From Paenibacillus_AQ nitricinens (GTDB lineage Bacteria; Bacillota; Bacilli; Paenibacillales; Paenibacillaceae), in the NCBI RefSeq assembly GCF_052056485.1, contig NZ_CP183948.1, positions 5,518,001-5,582,000 on the forward strand: 64,000 nt of DNA, in the 5' to 3' direction. Of the stretch, positions 17,512 to 25,452 are shown in pieces (positions within the stretch are counted from its first letter, which is position 1; every line of letters begins with the position of its first letter). The notes beneath the pieces were generated by a model. The model did not search any database. It had not been told where the DNA came from and saw nothing but the letters and a program-made list of their open reading frames with translations. Made by a program: the position numbers and the translations under genes.

Positions 17512-18589
17512 CTATAACCACTCCTTTTGCATGGATTACTTTATCCGTGATTCTTTCTTTTCCTTCAGAATCAACAAGCACTGCAGACTTATGCTGCAGG
17601 ATGAAGAGGGTCAGGTTTGCAGGATCTCCCACCTGAATTCGGCCCAGCTCCGGCCTGCCCAGCCACTCCGCCGCATTGGAAGTAACCGCTGCCACAATCT
17701 CATCCAGAGCATAGCCCAAACATAGAAACTTGGAAAGTACATTAGACATGCTAAAGACAGGTCCCTTCTTTCGATTCACTCGATAGATGTCCGTGCTAAT
17801 CGTATTCAGTCCAATACCATTACGTTTTGCAGCCTCAGCTACCTTAAAAGAGAAGCTAGCTGTTCCATGTCCCACATCTAGATGAACTCCCCGTTCAATA
17901 GCTTCAGTCAGTACCTGAAGCGGCTGACCATCCGCTGCAAACAAATTATTCTCTTTTCCGTTGAGATAATGAGTCACGATATCCTTACGCTGCAAAAGGG
18001 GCATAACCTCTCTGATATCTGGCGGTGCTGAGCCGATATGTACCATTAACGGCAACCCTGTCTCCATTGAAAGGCTTCGTGCAATATGCAGTGGTTCAAT
18101 CCCGCTGGCGCCGACAACACTCTTGCTGATTCTGGCCTTTAATCCCACGATTATTTCCCCATAAGTTCGGACAGCTTGCAGGATCTTCTCCTTATCAATC
18201 CATTCCAAGTTGGACAATTCATCAATTCTTAGCAGTCCGATCCGCGAGATATTCAAGAAAGCCAGCACATTCGTCTTAGCCTGAGACGCATCCAGAGCCA
18301 GATCACCTATCCGATCCGCCCCGCAGCTACCCGCATCGACTATAGTGGTCACCCCTTGCCGGACGCCGATCTCATCAATCTCGTCACCATACGGATCAAA
18401 TTCACGAAAGGCATGCACATGCATATCGATCCAGCCACTGGATACGTACGCGCCTGAACCTTCCCACTCCTGCCCCCCACGCCCCTCACCTGCCGGGGTA
18501 ATCTCCGCGATCTTGCCATTCTCGATTACAATGTCGATCTCTTCTCCGCTTACTCGTTTCACATGACGGAGTACGTATCTTTCATCCAT
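17477..18589 (-). CDS. Amidohydrolase/deacetylase (EF_0837 family)
   Basis: A 370-residue metal-dependent amidohydrolase. The metal motif HxH is in GWIDMHVHAFREF, the probable carboxylated lysine is in IVGLKARISKS, further metal histidines are in LMVHIGSAPP and IVTHYLNGKE, and the catalytic Asp is in LNTISTDIYRVNRK. ATG 18589 is preferred because AAAGGTGAG lies upstream; a longer frame to 18646 has no ribosome binding site and would run into the operator. It is the first gene of the operon. Beside a sugar-acid lyase it is likely to remove an N-acyl group from a sugar acid or amino acid; the exact substrate is unknown. Confidence 0.8.
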   Translation of the reverse strand: MDERYVLRHVKRVSGEEIDIVIENGKIAEITPAGEGRGGQEWEGSGAYVSSGWIDMHVHAFREFDPYGDEIDEIGVRQGVTTIVDAGSCGADRIGDLALDASQAKTNVLAFLNISRIGLLRIDELSNLEWIDKEKILQAVRTYGEIIVGLKARISKSVVGASGIEPLHIARSLSMETGLPLMVHIGSAPPDIREVMPLLQRKDIVTHYLNGKENNLFAADGQPLQVLTEAIERGVHLDVGHGTASFSFKVAEAAKRNGIGLNTISTDIYRVNRKKGPVFSMSNVLSKFLCLGYALDEIVAAVTSNAAEWLGRPELGRIQVGDPANLTLFILQHKSAVLVDSEGKERITDKVIHAKGVVIGGEFIKCEIRA

Positions 18590-18610
18590 TGTTCTCACCT
18601 TTTTCCATAT

Positions 18611-18624
18611 AACATTATAATGTT
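18611..18624 (-). promoter_or_regulatory. Palindromic operator O1 for GntR-type regulator
   Basis: AACATTATAATGTT is a perfect 14-bp palindrome 22 bases upstream of the deacetylase start. A second, nearly identical copy lies at 18658-18671, 47 bases away centre to centre. Confidence 0.6.
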
Positions 18625-18657
18625 TAAAATACCACGAAAAACGCATTAAGTAAATAT

Positions 18658-18671
18658 AACGTTATAATGTT
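18658..18671 (-). promoter_or_regulatory. Palindromic operator O2 overlapping the likely promoter
   Basis: AACGTTATAATGTT differs from O1 by one base. On the minus strand it lies between TTGTAT and TATATT, a possible -35/-10 pair with 16-base spacing, so a bound repressor would cover the promoter. Beyond it, 18672-18911 has no gene: it holds a TGCGGAG/CTCCGCA stem (18735-18761) and a repeat-like segment at 18832-18861. Confidence 0.6.
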
Positions 18672-18964
18672 TATATACAAAAACTAATTCACCTTGTCGG
18701 GTTAATAGGCATTTGTTAGTTTGAATTTATAGCTTGCGGAGCACTTATTGCACTCTCCGCAGGAATTTCCAGTGGTTTGGCGAGTAAGAACTCTAGTATT
18801 GGTGAAGGATTTTGCTTAGGTAGAACGTGTTATAGGGAAAACCTCCCTATAAATTAGGTCACAGCTGTTGTATGAACAAGTTATACGGAATTTTGAAACT
18901 AGAATTAAAAGTGGACACCTCGTTAAGAGATTAAGATAATGAAGATATCTAAGGAGGTGTTCAC

Positions 18965-19282
18965 ATGGGTGAACAGCGGCAACGGTATGATGAAGAATTT
19001 AAGAGAAACACTGTTAAATATTTGCAAGAGCAGACAAAGTCGGTGGAGGATATCTCGTTAGAGTTGAACATTCCAGCAAAGACTTTGCATGGGTGGAAGG
19101 CTAAATATCGCGAGTTCAAAAATGAACCTATTGTTACCTTGGAACGATTCCGAGAGATGGAACAGCTGCTTAGAGAAAAAGAACATGAGATTCAGATGAA
19201 AGATAAAAGGATTGCAGATGTTGAGGAAGAACTCACAATTGTAAAAAAAGCAGTGCACATCTTCAGCAAACCAAGGAACTAA
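18965..19282 (+). CDS. IS3-family transposase OrfA
   Basis: A 105-residue DNA-binding part with a helix-turn-helix (VEDISLELNIPAKTLHGWKAKY, residues about 24-45) and a leucine-zipper-like coiled coil (residues about 60-95). It binds the element's ends. AAGGAGGTG precedes ATG 18965. Near its 3' end the sequence reads A7G; a -1 slip there enters the orfB frame without a stop and yields the OrfAB transposase. Without slippage OrfA ends at 19282 and usually acts as a regulator. Confidence 0.9.
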   Translation: MGEQRQRYDEEFKRNTVKYLQEQTKSVEDISLELNIPAKTLHGWKAKYREFKNEPIVTLERFREMEQLLREKEHEIQMKDKRIADVEEELTIVKKAVHIFSKPRN

Positions 19283-19320
19283 GATTCCAGTTTATTGAGG
19301 ATCATCGCTCCGAGTTCATC

Positions 19321-20157
19321 TTGGAGAAGATGTGCAAGGTTATGGAAGTTTCTCGGAGCGGATACTATAAGTGGAAAACCTCTATGCCGAGCAAGCAAGA
19401 GTTGCGAAAGCGTGAGTTAATGGGGCGAATTACGTATCACTATCACGATAACTATCGACGCTATGGTGCCCCTAAGATTACAAAAAAATTGCGGCATGAG
19501 GGCTACAAGGTTACCGAGAGAACCGTTGGCTTGTATATGAAAGAGCTCAGTCTGCGTTCCTGTGTTTGTAAGAAATTCAAAATCCAAACGACCGATTCTA
19601 ACCATAACTTTCCAATCGCACCCAATCTTTTGAATCAGCAGTTTAAAGTAAAAAAGCCTAACCAGGTTTGGGTTACCGACATTACCTACATTCCGTGCAG
19701 AGAGGGACGTCTTTATCTCGCAAGTGTGCTTGACCTGTGTACGCGTGAGATTGTAGGCTGGCGCCTTCAGGACCGCATGACAACCGACTTAGTACTAGGA
19801 GCCCTACAAGATGCTTATGTAGCCAAGAAACCCAAGAAGGGGTTATTGCACCATTCTGACCGTGGAAGTCAATATGCATCTGAGGATTACCAAGAGCAAC
19901 TTAAAACATGCAAGATGAAAAGTAGCATGAGTCGCAAAGGAAATTGCTACGACAATGCATGCATAGAATCCTTTCACAGCATTCTGAAAAAGGAGCTTAT
20001 TTACTGTAGCCCACGCTTTAAAACGAAACAACAAGCATACGACGAGATTTATAGTTATCTTGAGTTTTTTTACAATCGGAAACGAATCCACAGCTCGTTA
20101 GGCTATCTTTCGCCGGTACGGTTTGCTGCGCAATTTAATAAGAGAAAGGCAGTTTAA
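19321..20157 (+). CDS. IS3-family transposase OrfB (DDE catalytic part)
   Basis: The catalytic rve domain. The DDE triad is visible: Asp in WVTDITYI, Asp in HHSDRGSQYAS and Glu in YDNACIESFHSILKKEL. The N-terminal HTH_21 region begins upstream of the first start codon: in the -1 frame, codons from 19249 read SSAHLQQTKELRFQFIEDH, so the functional product is the OrfAB fusion. TTG 19321 is only the nominal start of the separate frame. The C-terminal YNRKRIHSSLGYLSPVRF is typical of the family. No truncation is seen. Confidence 0.9.
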   Translation: MEKMCKVMEVSRSGYYKWKTSMPSKQELRKRELMGRITYHYHDNYRRYGAPKITKKLRHEGYKVTERTVGLYMKELSLRSCVCKKFKIQTTDSNHNFPIAPNLLNQQFKVKKPNQVWVTDITYIPCREGRLYLASVLDLCTREIVGWRLQDRMTTDLVLGALQDAYVAKKPKKGLLHHSDRGSQYASEDYQEQLKTCKMKSSMSRKGNCYDNACIESFHSILKKELIYCSPRFKTKQQAYDEIYSYLEFFYNRKRIHSSLGYLSPVRFAAQFNKRKAV

Positions 20158-20240
20158 TGATGTCTACTTTCTTGACAGAGGTCCATTTCTCCCTGTATAC
20201 TTGCCAATTTCAATTAAAAACAGCCAGTTCAGCTGAATTA

Positions 20241-20341
20241 AGAGGAACAATTCCCTCTATTCTATCGACATGACCTTATATTATAGAATTACAGGGAGTA
20301 ATTCCCTATAGTTCTAGCGTTTTGACCCTGAAGTAGAGAAA
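20241..20341. repeat. Two tandem copies of a ~51-bp intergenic repeat
   Basis: Units starting near 20241 and 20292 share ATTCCCT, TTCTA and GACC blocks in the same order and spacing. Each has a small dyad of the form GGGA-N4-TCCC. A related segment lies left of the IS at 18832-18861, so the element appears to sit within the repeat region. No gene is seen from 20186 to 20411. Confidence 0.4.
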
Positions 20342-20411
20342 TAACTTTAATCCCCCTTAGTTTTTCCATCGAAGTTATCTATAATTTTTTCATTGTATAA
20401 TTTCCCATGCA

Positions 20412-20449
20412 ATAAAAAAGATGACTCCTTATGATTTTAGAAGTCATCT
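20412..20449 (-). terminator. Terminator of the sialic acid operon
   Basis: On the minus strand AGATGACT pairs with AGTCATCT (plus-strand 20419-20426 and 20442-20449), followed by a run of six T. Confidence 0.9.
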
Positions 20450-20458
20450 GCTCAGATC

Positions 20459-20932
20459 CTATGAATTTAATAACCCTACATGTATCTTAATAACAGCCTT
20501 CTTAATCTGCTTACCCGGTTGACCCATCCCAGGTCTGTGTACATCATGCGGGAAAAAGACAGCGAACATCCCCGGCTTCAAAGTTAACACAATTTCATCG
20601 GATGACGGAGGATAAAGTGCATAGTCTGCTTCGGCATCGTAAGGCTTAATAGCCTCGGTCCCTTCTTGCAAGGGTGACCAGCCGATCGTTTCTTCCCCTT
20701 CGATCAAATAATGCACATCAATATAGGTCTCATGCTTCTCAGCAACCTGTTCCTCTAGCGACTTCGCCTCAAGCGCCATAATCGAAACGTATATCTCGTT
20801 ACCGCGGATCTCGATTCGCCCGAGATCCGGTTCGTGTTGTAAGATGACTTTCAATTCCTCAATAGCCTCTACAATGACTGAATTCTCGTATCTGCTATGC
20901 TCTTCCCAAGATGATAATGAACCTAAGATCAT
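20459..20932 (-). CDS. YhcH/YjgK/YiaL family protein (NanQ-like)
   Basis: A 157-residue cupin-like protein of the YhcH family. Conserved residues are in HETYIDVHYLIEGEETIGW and in MFAVFFPHDVHRPG, where His and Glu are the expected metal ligands. In Escherichia coli, YhcH (NanQ) belongs to the sialic acid regulon and speeds anomerisation of N-acetylneuraminate. Here it is the last gene of the nan operon, separated from the RpiR gene by a 167-bp MITE-like element. The position supports the same job. Confidence 0.85.
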   Translation of the reverse strand: MILGSLSSWEEHSRYENSVIVEAIEELKVILQHEPDLGRIEIRGNEIYVSIMALEAKSLEEQVAEKHETYIDVHYLIEGEETIGWSPLQEGTEAIKPYDAEADYALYPPSSDEIVLTLKPGMFAVFFPHDVHRPGMGQPGKQIKKAVIKIHVGLLNS

Positions 20933-20974
20933 ATTGTCTCATTCTCCTCGCCACTCAATTCGCTTACAGAGGTT

Positions 20975-21141
20975 GTTCAAAAAGTCCGCTTTTGATCACG
21001 AAGTAGCCCAAGAAGCTTACTCGACATCGAATATTGAATTCAGGCGAAACTTCCGGTGCTCACGTAGCTTCCACTACGCTCCGCTCCTCAGTTTCTACCT
21101 TCATCCAATCTTCTCGGTGCTGAAAACCATACTTTTTGAAC
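20975..21141. mobile_element. MITE-like non-coding element with 11-bp terminal inverted repeats
   Basis: GTTCAAAAAGT (20975-20985) and its exact reverse complement ACTTTTTGAAC (21131-21141) bound a 167-bp segment with no convincing reading frame. It sits inside the nan operon, between the end of the RpiR gene and the start of yhcH, and fills almost the whole gap. Its transposition source is not visible in the window. Confidence 0.6.
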
Positions 21142-21147
21142 CCGCAC

Positions 21148-22002
21148 TTACAGTAGCTTCTCACTAACTGCCGCAGCTGTTGTTTCTTTATTGATAATGG
21201 ACTGCTCACTTGTTCTTTTGAAATATTCTACATATAGAATATCCAGCAGATAGAGCTGTGAGATCTTTGCAGATAATGAACCGCCCTGCAGAGGACCCTC
21301 ATTAGCACCACAAAGTAAGGTAAGATCCGAATACGACGTTAAAGGTGACTTCTCAAATCTCGTAATGGATACCACCTTAGCGCCTCGTTCCTTTGCTTTT
21401 CTTGCAACCTCGATACTATCTTTAGTTGAACCGGAGTAAGAAATGATTACAGCTACATCTCGGTTAGACATTAGCGCCGCAGACATCATCTGCAGATGTG
21501 AATCCATCAAACACTCCGTTTTGTTTGTGATGCGCATAAATTTAATTTTAGCTTCCATCGCCGTGATTAATGAAGAGCCTACACCGAAAAAAGATACTCG
21601 TTCCGCATTTATCATATAATCAATAGCTTCATTGATCTTCTGTATATCAATTAAATTATAGGTCTCGTTCAGTGCACTTACATTTGTGGTCAGCACTTTA
21701 GAAGCCACGGCTTCCGTAGTGTCATCCATTAGAATTTGATCCGTAAGCTGCGGGATCTCATTCTCCACAGTGATACTATGAGCAAGTGCAATCTTGAACT
21801 CTTGATACCCTTTATAACTTAAAGATTTGCAAAATCGAAAAATACTTGATTCACCTACATCGCACGCGTCTGCAAGATCAGTAATCGACATATAGACAAC
21901 ACTTCTCGTGTTCTCCAGGACGTAGTCCGCTACCTTCTTCTCCGTATTCGTCAAATTATTGTACTTGGAATGAATCGAAGAAAAAATACTGATTGTTCGC
22001 AA
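21148..22002 (-). CDS. RpiR-family transcriptional regulator (HTH + SIS) of the nan operon
   Basis: A 284-residue regulator. The N-terminal HTH_6 domain (residues about 1-77, with MSITDLADACDVGESSIFRF) binds DNA, and the C-terminal SIS domain (about 120-250, with VSFFGVGSSLITAMEAK and VAVIISYSGSTKDS) binds a phosphosugar. In other Firmicutes, RpiR-type NanR senses N-acetylmannosamine 6-phosphate, the product of NanK. The gene lies between nanK and yhcH in the same operon, which supports that role. Candidate sites in front of nanA include the CACTTAAAT/ATTTAAGTG pair at 28483 and 28578. Confidence 0.85.
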   Translation of the reverse strand: MRTISIFSSIHSKYNNLTNTEKKVADYVLENTRSVVYMSITDLADACDVGESSIFRFCKSLSYKGYQEFKIALAHSITVENEIPQLTDQILMDDTTEAVASKVLTTNVSALNETYNLIDIQKINEAIDYMINAERVSFFGVGSSLITAMEAKIKFMRITNKTECLMDSHLQMMSAALMSNRDVAVIISYSGSTKDSIEVARKAKERGAKVVSITRFEKSPLTSYSDLTLLCGANEGPLQGGSLSAKISQLYLLDILYVEYFKRTSEQSIINKETTAAAVSEKLL

Positions 22003-22025
22003 ATAAGCCCCTCCTTTATAATGAT

Positions 22026-22898
22026 TTAATGTGCGAATAAAGAGGAAGCGCCTAGCAAGCCTGCCTTATTCCCAAGTGAGGCCTTAACAATTCTTACACC
22101 CGCGAAACTCTCCATAATTAAAGATTTCGTCCGTTCCTCAACCCTTTGAACTAAATCTTCTTGCTCCATAACGCCGCCTCCAATAATTATAGCGGATGGA
22201 TTGAAAATATGAATAATTGAAGCTAAGCCCACGGACACCTCAGTTACCCATGAATCCAAAATCTGTTTTAGAGCTTCGTCCCCTTTGTTGATTTTATCAA
22301 AAAGGACTTTTCCGTCTATACATTCAGGATCTGCCTGCTGAGCCGCCTTTACCAAGGCAGTGGTTGAAGCATACTTCTCATAAAAAGGCAGTCCCTCCAC
22401 CGCATCTGACAATGGATGTGTCAGGATATGACCAAATTCGGCCGCCACCCCATCTGCTCCTTTATAGATTTGGCGGTTCATTACTATGGCACCACCAATG
22501 CCCGTGCCAAACGTCAAACATAAGAAATTGTTAAAGTTGTGGGCAGCACCATAATGAGCCTCGCCTAATGCTGCTGAATTCACATCGTTCTCTACCATAA
22601 CAGGTTTATGAAAATGATTAGTTACAATTTCCTTAATCTTCATCCCTGTATATCTAGGTATATTTTCGTTAGCATAGACTATAATTCCTTCTTCAGCATT
22701 GACTTGACCGGCCGTACTTATAGCAATGGCATCAAAATCATCATTTTCTGCAATTTTATCAAGTAATCTTGAGATTACATGCGGCCCTCCCAAGAGGCTC
22801 TCTGTTGCATACTCCTTAAAGTTATGAACATTCCCAAGTTGATCACATATACACATCTTGGTATTGGTACCGCCAATATCTACAGCGAGAATTCTCAT
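22026..22898 (-). CDS. nanK: ROK-family N-acetylmannosamine kinase
   Basis: A 290-residue ROK kinase that would convert N-acetylmannosamine to its 6-phosphate. The ATP-binding start is LAVDIGGTNTKMCICD, the substrate region has VENDVNSAALGEAHYG, and the second nucleotide motif is FGTGIGGAIV. The Cys-rich zinc motif (CxCGxxGC) found in many ROK kinases is absent after FGHILTHPL, as in some Firmicute NanK proteins. It lies between nanE and the RpiR regulator gene. Confidence 0.85.
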   Translation of the reverse strand: MRILAVDIGGTNTKMCICDQLGNVHNFKEYATESLLGGPHVISRLLDKIAENDDFDAIAISTAGQVNAEEGIIVYANENIPRYTGMKIKEIVTNHFHKPVMVENDVNSAALGEAHYGAAHNFNNFLCLTFGTGIGGAIVMNRQIYKGADGVAAEFGHILTHPLSDAVEGLPFYEKYASTTALVKAAQQADPECIDGKVLFDKINKGDEALKQILDSWVTEVSVGLASIIHIFNPSAIIIGGGVMEQEDLVQRVEERTKSLIMESFAGVRIVKASLGNKAGLLGASSLFAH

Positions 22899-22921
22899 CC
22901 TTATCTACCCTCTCCGGCAAT

Positions 22922-23611
22922 CTACTGAATAGCGTCTACAAACCTTTTGGTAATCTCCATTGGTCTTGTAATCGCTGAGCCGACTACTGCTGAATAAACA
23001 CCCAGATCGAACATTGTCTTCAGTTCTTCAGGAGTGGAAACACCGCCTTCAGCTATCACAGGCACAGAGAAGTTGGTCACGATTTGTTTGACTAGCTCAA
23101 AATCCGGGAGTGAACGGTCTTTCGTATACTCTGTGTATCCACTTAAGGTGGTTCCTATAAGATCAAATCCCAGCTCAACAGCTTTAGCAGCTTCTTCAAA
23201 TGTAGAGCAATCTGCCATAAACAGTTGATCTTTATAGGTCTCTCTTATGTGAGGAAATAGTTCTGAGATGGTTGATCCATCCGGCCGAGTCCGGTCTGTC
23301 GCGTCCATAGCAATGATATCTACCCCTTCGCGGTAAAGCTCATCTACTTCCTTCAGGGTTGGTGTAATAAACACTTCAGAACCTTCATATACCCTTTTGA
23401 TGATTCCAATGATAGGTAGATCCACTGTTTTCTTAATTTCTTGAATATCTGCTACACTATTTGCCCGAATGCCTGAAGCACCGCCCAAGTATGCTGCATA
23501 AGCCATTCTTCCCATTATAAACGGACTATGCAGCGGTTCTTCGGGTAAGGCTTGACTGGAGACGACTAGTTTATGTTTTATCTTTTTAAGTACATTATTT
23601 TCAGTATTCAT
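22922..23611 (-). CDS. nanE: N-acetylmannosamine-6-phosphate 2-epimerase
   Basis: A 229-residue TIM-barrel epimerase converting N-acetylmannosamine 6-phosphate to N-acetylglucosamine 6-phosphate. Family motifs are LPIIGIIKRVYEGSEVFITP, IIAMDATDRTRPDG, MADCSTFEEA and VPVIAEGGVSTPEE. ATG 23611 is preferred over the in-frame ATG at 23629 because GTGGAG lies about ten bases before it. It follows the ABC permease genes and precedes nanK, giving the order of the pathway. nagA and nagB, needed for the next steps, are not in this window. Confidence 0.92.
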   Translation of the reverse strand: MNTENNVLKKIKHKLVVSSQALPEEPLHSPFIMGRMAYAAYLGGASGIRANSVADIQEIKKTVDLPIIGIIKRVYEGSEVFITPTLKEVDELYREGVDIIAMDATDRTRPDGSTISELFPHIRETYKDQLFMADCSTFEEAAKAVELGFDLIGTTLSGYTEYTKDRSLPDFELVKQIVTNFSVPVIAEGGVSTPEELKTMFDLGVYSAVVGSAITRPMEITKRFVDAIQ

Positions 23612-23635
23612 CAGTAACCCACTCCACATTTTTAT

Positions 23636-24478
23636 TTATTCTTTCACTGCTCCTGCTGTAATTCCATTGGTGAAGAACCGCTGAAATAACATGAACACTA
23701 GCAACATCGGAATTGCAGCAATGGTGGCTCCGGCCATTTTATATGCGAAATTAGGATTCAGATCCTGCATTAAGGTTGCAGTACCAACCATTAATGTTTT
23801 CATTTTGTTCTCTTGGCCTATAACCAGCTGCCACAAATAATCATTCCAGACTTGCACAAAATTCAGAATAAATAAGGCTCCGATACCAGGTTTAATAATA
23901 GGCACCATGATGCGAGTGAAGATCCTCCATTCATTTGCACCATCTATTCTCCCGGCTTCTCTTAAGGCATTAGGGGTTAAATCGAAGAATCCTTTTAATA
24001 AGAACACTCCAAATGCACCCGCAACGTTCGGCCAAATCATACCGTTATACGAATTCACCATTCCAAATTGCTGTGTAATCCGGAATAAAGGCACGATCAT
24101 AATTTCTTTAGGAATCATCAAGCTAGATATGAAAATAATGAAGATGATATCTTTACCTTTAAAATTGATCTTTGAGAACGCATAGGCAGCCATAGCGCCT
24201 ACAATAATAACGATAATCGTAGATACGCCTGAAACATAAATACTATTAAACGTCCATCTCAAAGCCGGTTGGTTCTGAAACACATCCACATAGTTGGAGA
24301 AAGTAATCGATTTAGGCCACCAGTCTGGAGGCATCTTCACAACATCTGAACTGTTCTTGAGAGAACTTGTGAATAACCAATATAATGGAAAAAGATTAAG
24401 GAGCGCGAAGAGGACAATGATCACATTCGATATCACATCAAACTTCTCTCTCTTCTTCTTATTTCTTATTTTCGACAT
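23636..24478 (-). CDS. Carbohydrate ABC permease (MalG type) of the nan operon
   Basis: A 280-residue membrane subunit with six helices. The EAA loop is LREAGRIDGANEWRIFTRIM at about residues 180-199 and the protein ends ITAGAVKE. It is 14 bases from its partner permease gene and lies just before nanE. The context makes sialic acid, or a glycan fragment containing it, the likely cargo. No ATPase gene is in the operon, so a shared MsmX-type ATPase is inferred. Confidence 0.87.
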   Translation of the reverse strand: MSKIRNKKKREKFDVISNVIIVLFALLNLFPLYWLFTSSLKNSSDVVKMPPDWWPKSITFSNYVDVFQNQPALRWTFNSIYVSGVSTIIVIIVGAMAAYAFSKINFKGKDIIFIIFISSLMIPKEIMIVPLFRITQQFGMVNSYNGMIWPNVAGAFGVFLLKGFFDLTPNALREAGRIDGANEWRIFTRIMVPIIKPGIGALFILNFVQVWNDYLWQLVIGQENKMKTLMVGTATLMQDLNPNFAYKMAGATIAAIPMLLVFMLFQRFFTNGITAGAVKE

Positions 24479-24491
24479 GTTGTATTCCCCC

Positions 24492-25367
24492 TCACTTTAC
24501 CTTAATCATGCTTCGTAGCTGAGGCACAGATAATAACAATGTAATCACGAACATGATAACGCCTACCGCAGAAGCTACGCCGAGTTGGTTGTACTTAAAG
24601 GCATTATTATAGAGGTAGTACATCAAGGTTACCGATGAATTGTTCGGGCCGCCGCCAGTTAATAACTGGATGACTACAAATATTTTTAGAACAGCAATAA
24701 TATTGATAATCGTAATATAGGTCGTTGTTGGTCCTACAGAAGGAATGAGGATCTTCGTAATCACTTGCCATCTGCTTGCACCGTCGATTTCTGCTGCTTC
24801 AAAAAGCTCTTTAGATACACCAATCATCGAAGCAATATACAGAATAATGGCTTGGCCCACGTTAGTCGCGAAGGTCACAAAGATCACCACTGGCAAAACT
24901 GTCTTTGGATTTCCTAGAAGATTAATCGTCCCAAGTCCCATATCTTTATATATAAAAGAAATAAGTCCGTTAGCAGGATTCAGCAGGAAACTCCATACCA
25001 TACTCATAACAACCATGGATACCATGACCGGGATATAATAGCTCCCTCTTATAAAGGAAACGTACTTAGCGTTCTTATCAAATACAGCCGAGGCTACAAA
25101 TAAGGCAAAGCCCACTGTAAGCAGGACGATAAAGACTACGAATATAATCGTATTGAAGATCGCCTTGAAGAATACCGGATCATTAAACAATGTGGTGTAA
25201 TTAGCCAAACCCACAAACTTCTCACTATCATAATTAATTTGGTATAAGCTCAGGCGCATCCCTTCTAAGATCGGATAGACAAGAAAGGCTAAGAATACGA
25301 TCATCTGAGGTAAAATAAACAGATAACCTGTAATATTCTCTTTTAGGTAATTACTACGTAGTTTCAT
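24492..25367 (-). CDS. Carbohydrate ABC permease (MalF type) of the nan operon
   Basis: A 291-residue membrane subunit with six helices. The EAA loop is FEAAEIDGASRWQVITKILI at about residues 188-207, followed by the usual TGGGPNNSSVTLMYYLYNNAF segment. It lies between the binding-protein gene and the second permease gene. It would form the heteromeric channel of the nan importer. Confidence 0.87.
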   Translation of the reverse strand: MKLRSNYLKENITGYLFILPQMIVFLAFLVYPILEGMRLSLYQINYDSEKFVGLANYTTLFNDPVFFKAIFNTIIFVVFIVLLTVGFALFVASAVFDKNAKYVSFIRGSYYIPVMVSMVVMSMVWSFLLNPANGLISFIYKDMGLGTINLLGNPKTVLPVVIFVTFATNVGQAIILYIASMIGVSKELFEAAEIDGASRWQVITKILIPSVGPTTTYITIINIIAVLKIFVVIQLLTGGGPNNSSVTLMYYLYNNAFKYNQLGVASAVGVIMFVITLLLSVPQLRSMIKVK

Positions 25368-25452
25368 ATCGTTTACCTTTCTAATTAACAGCCCTTGGAG
25401 CCTCTTCAGACTCTAAAGGCTGTGAATCGTTTATTGTTTACCTGTTCTTAGA

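Larger units (their letters stand above)
18912..20185 (+). mobile_element. IS3-family insertion sequence, complete
   Basis: A 1274-bp element with imperfect terminal inverted repeats: TGGACACCTCGTTAAGA on the left and TGGACCTCTGTCAAGA read inward from the right end. It carries overlapping-frame orfA and orfB with an A7G slippery run at 19243-19250. Both frames are intact, so it may be active. No clear target duplication is seen in the flanks (AAAG left, TTTC right). Confidence 0.88.
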
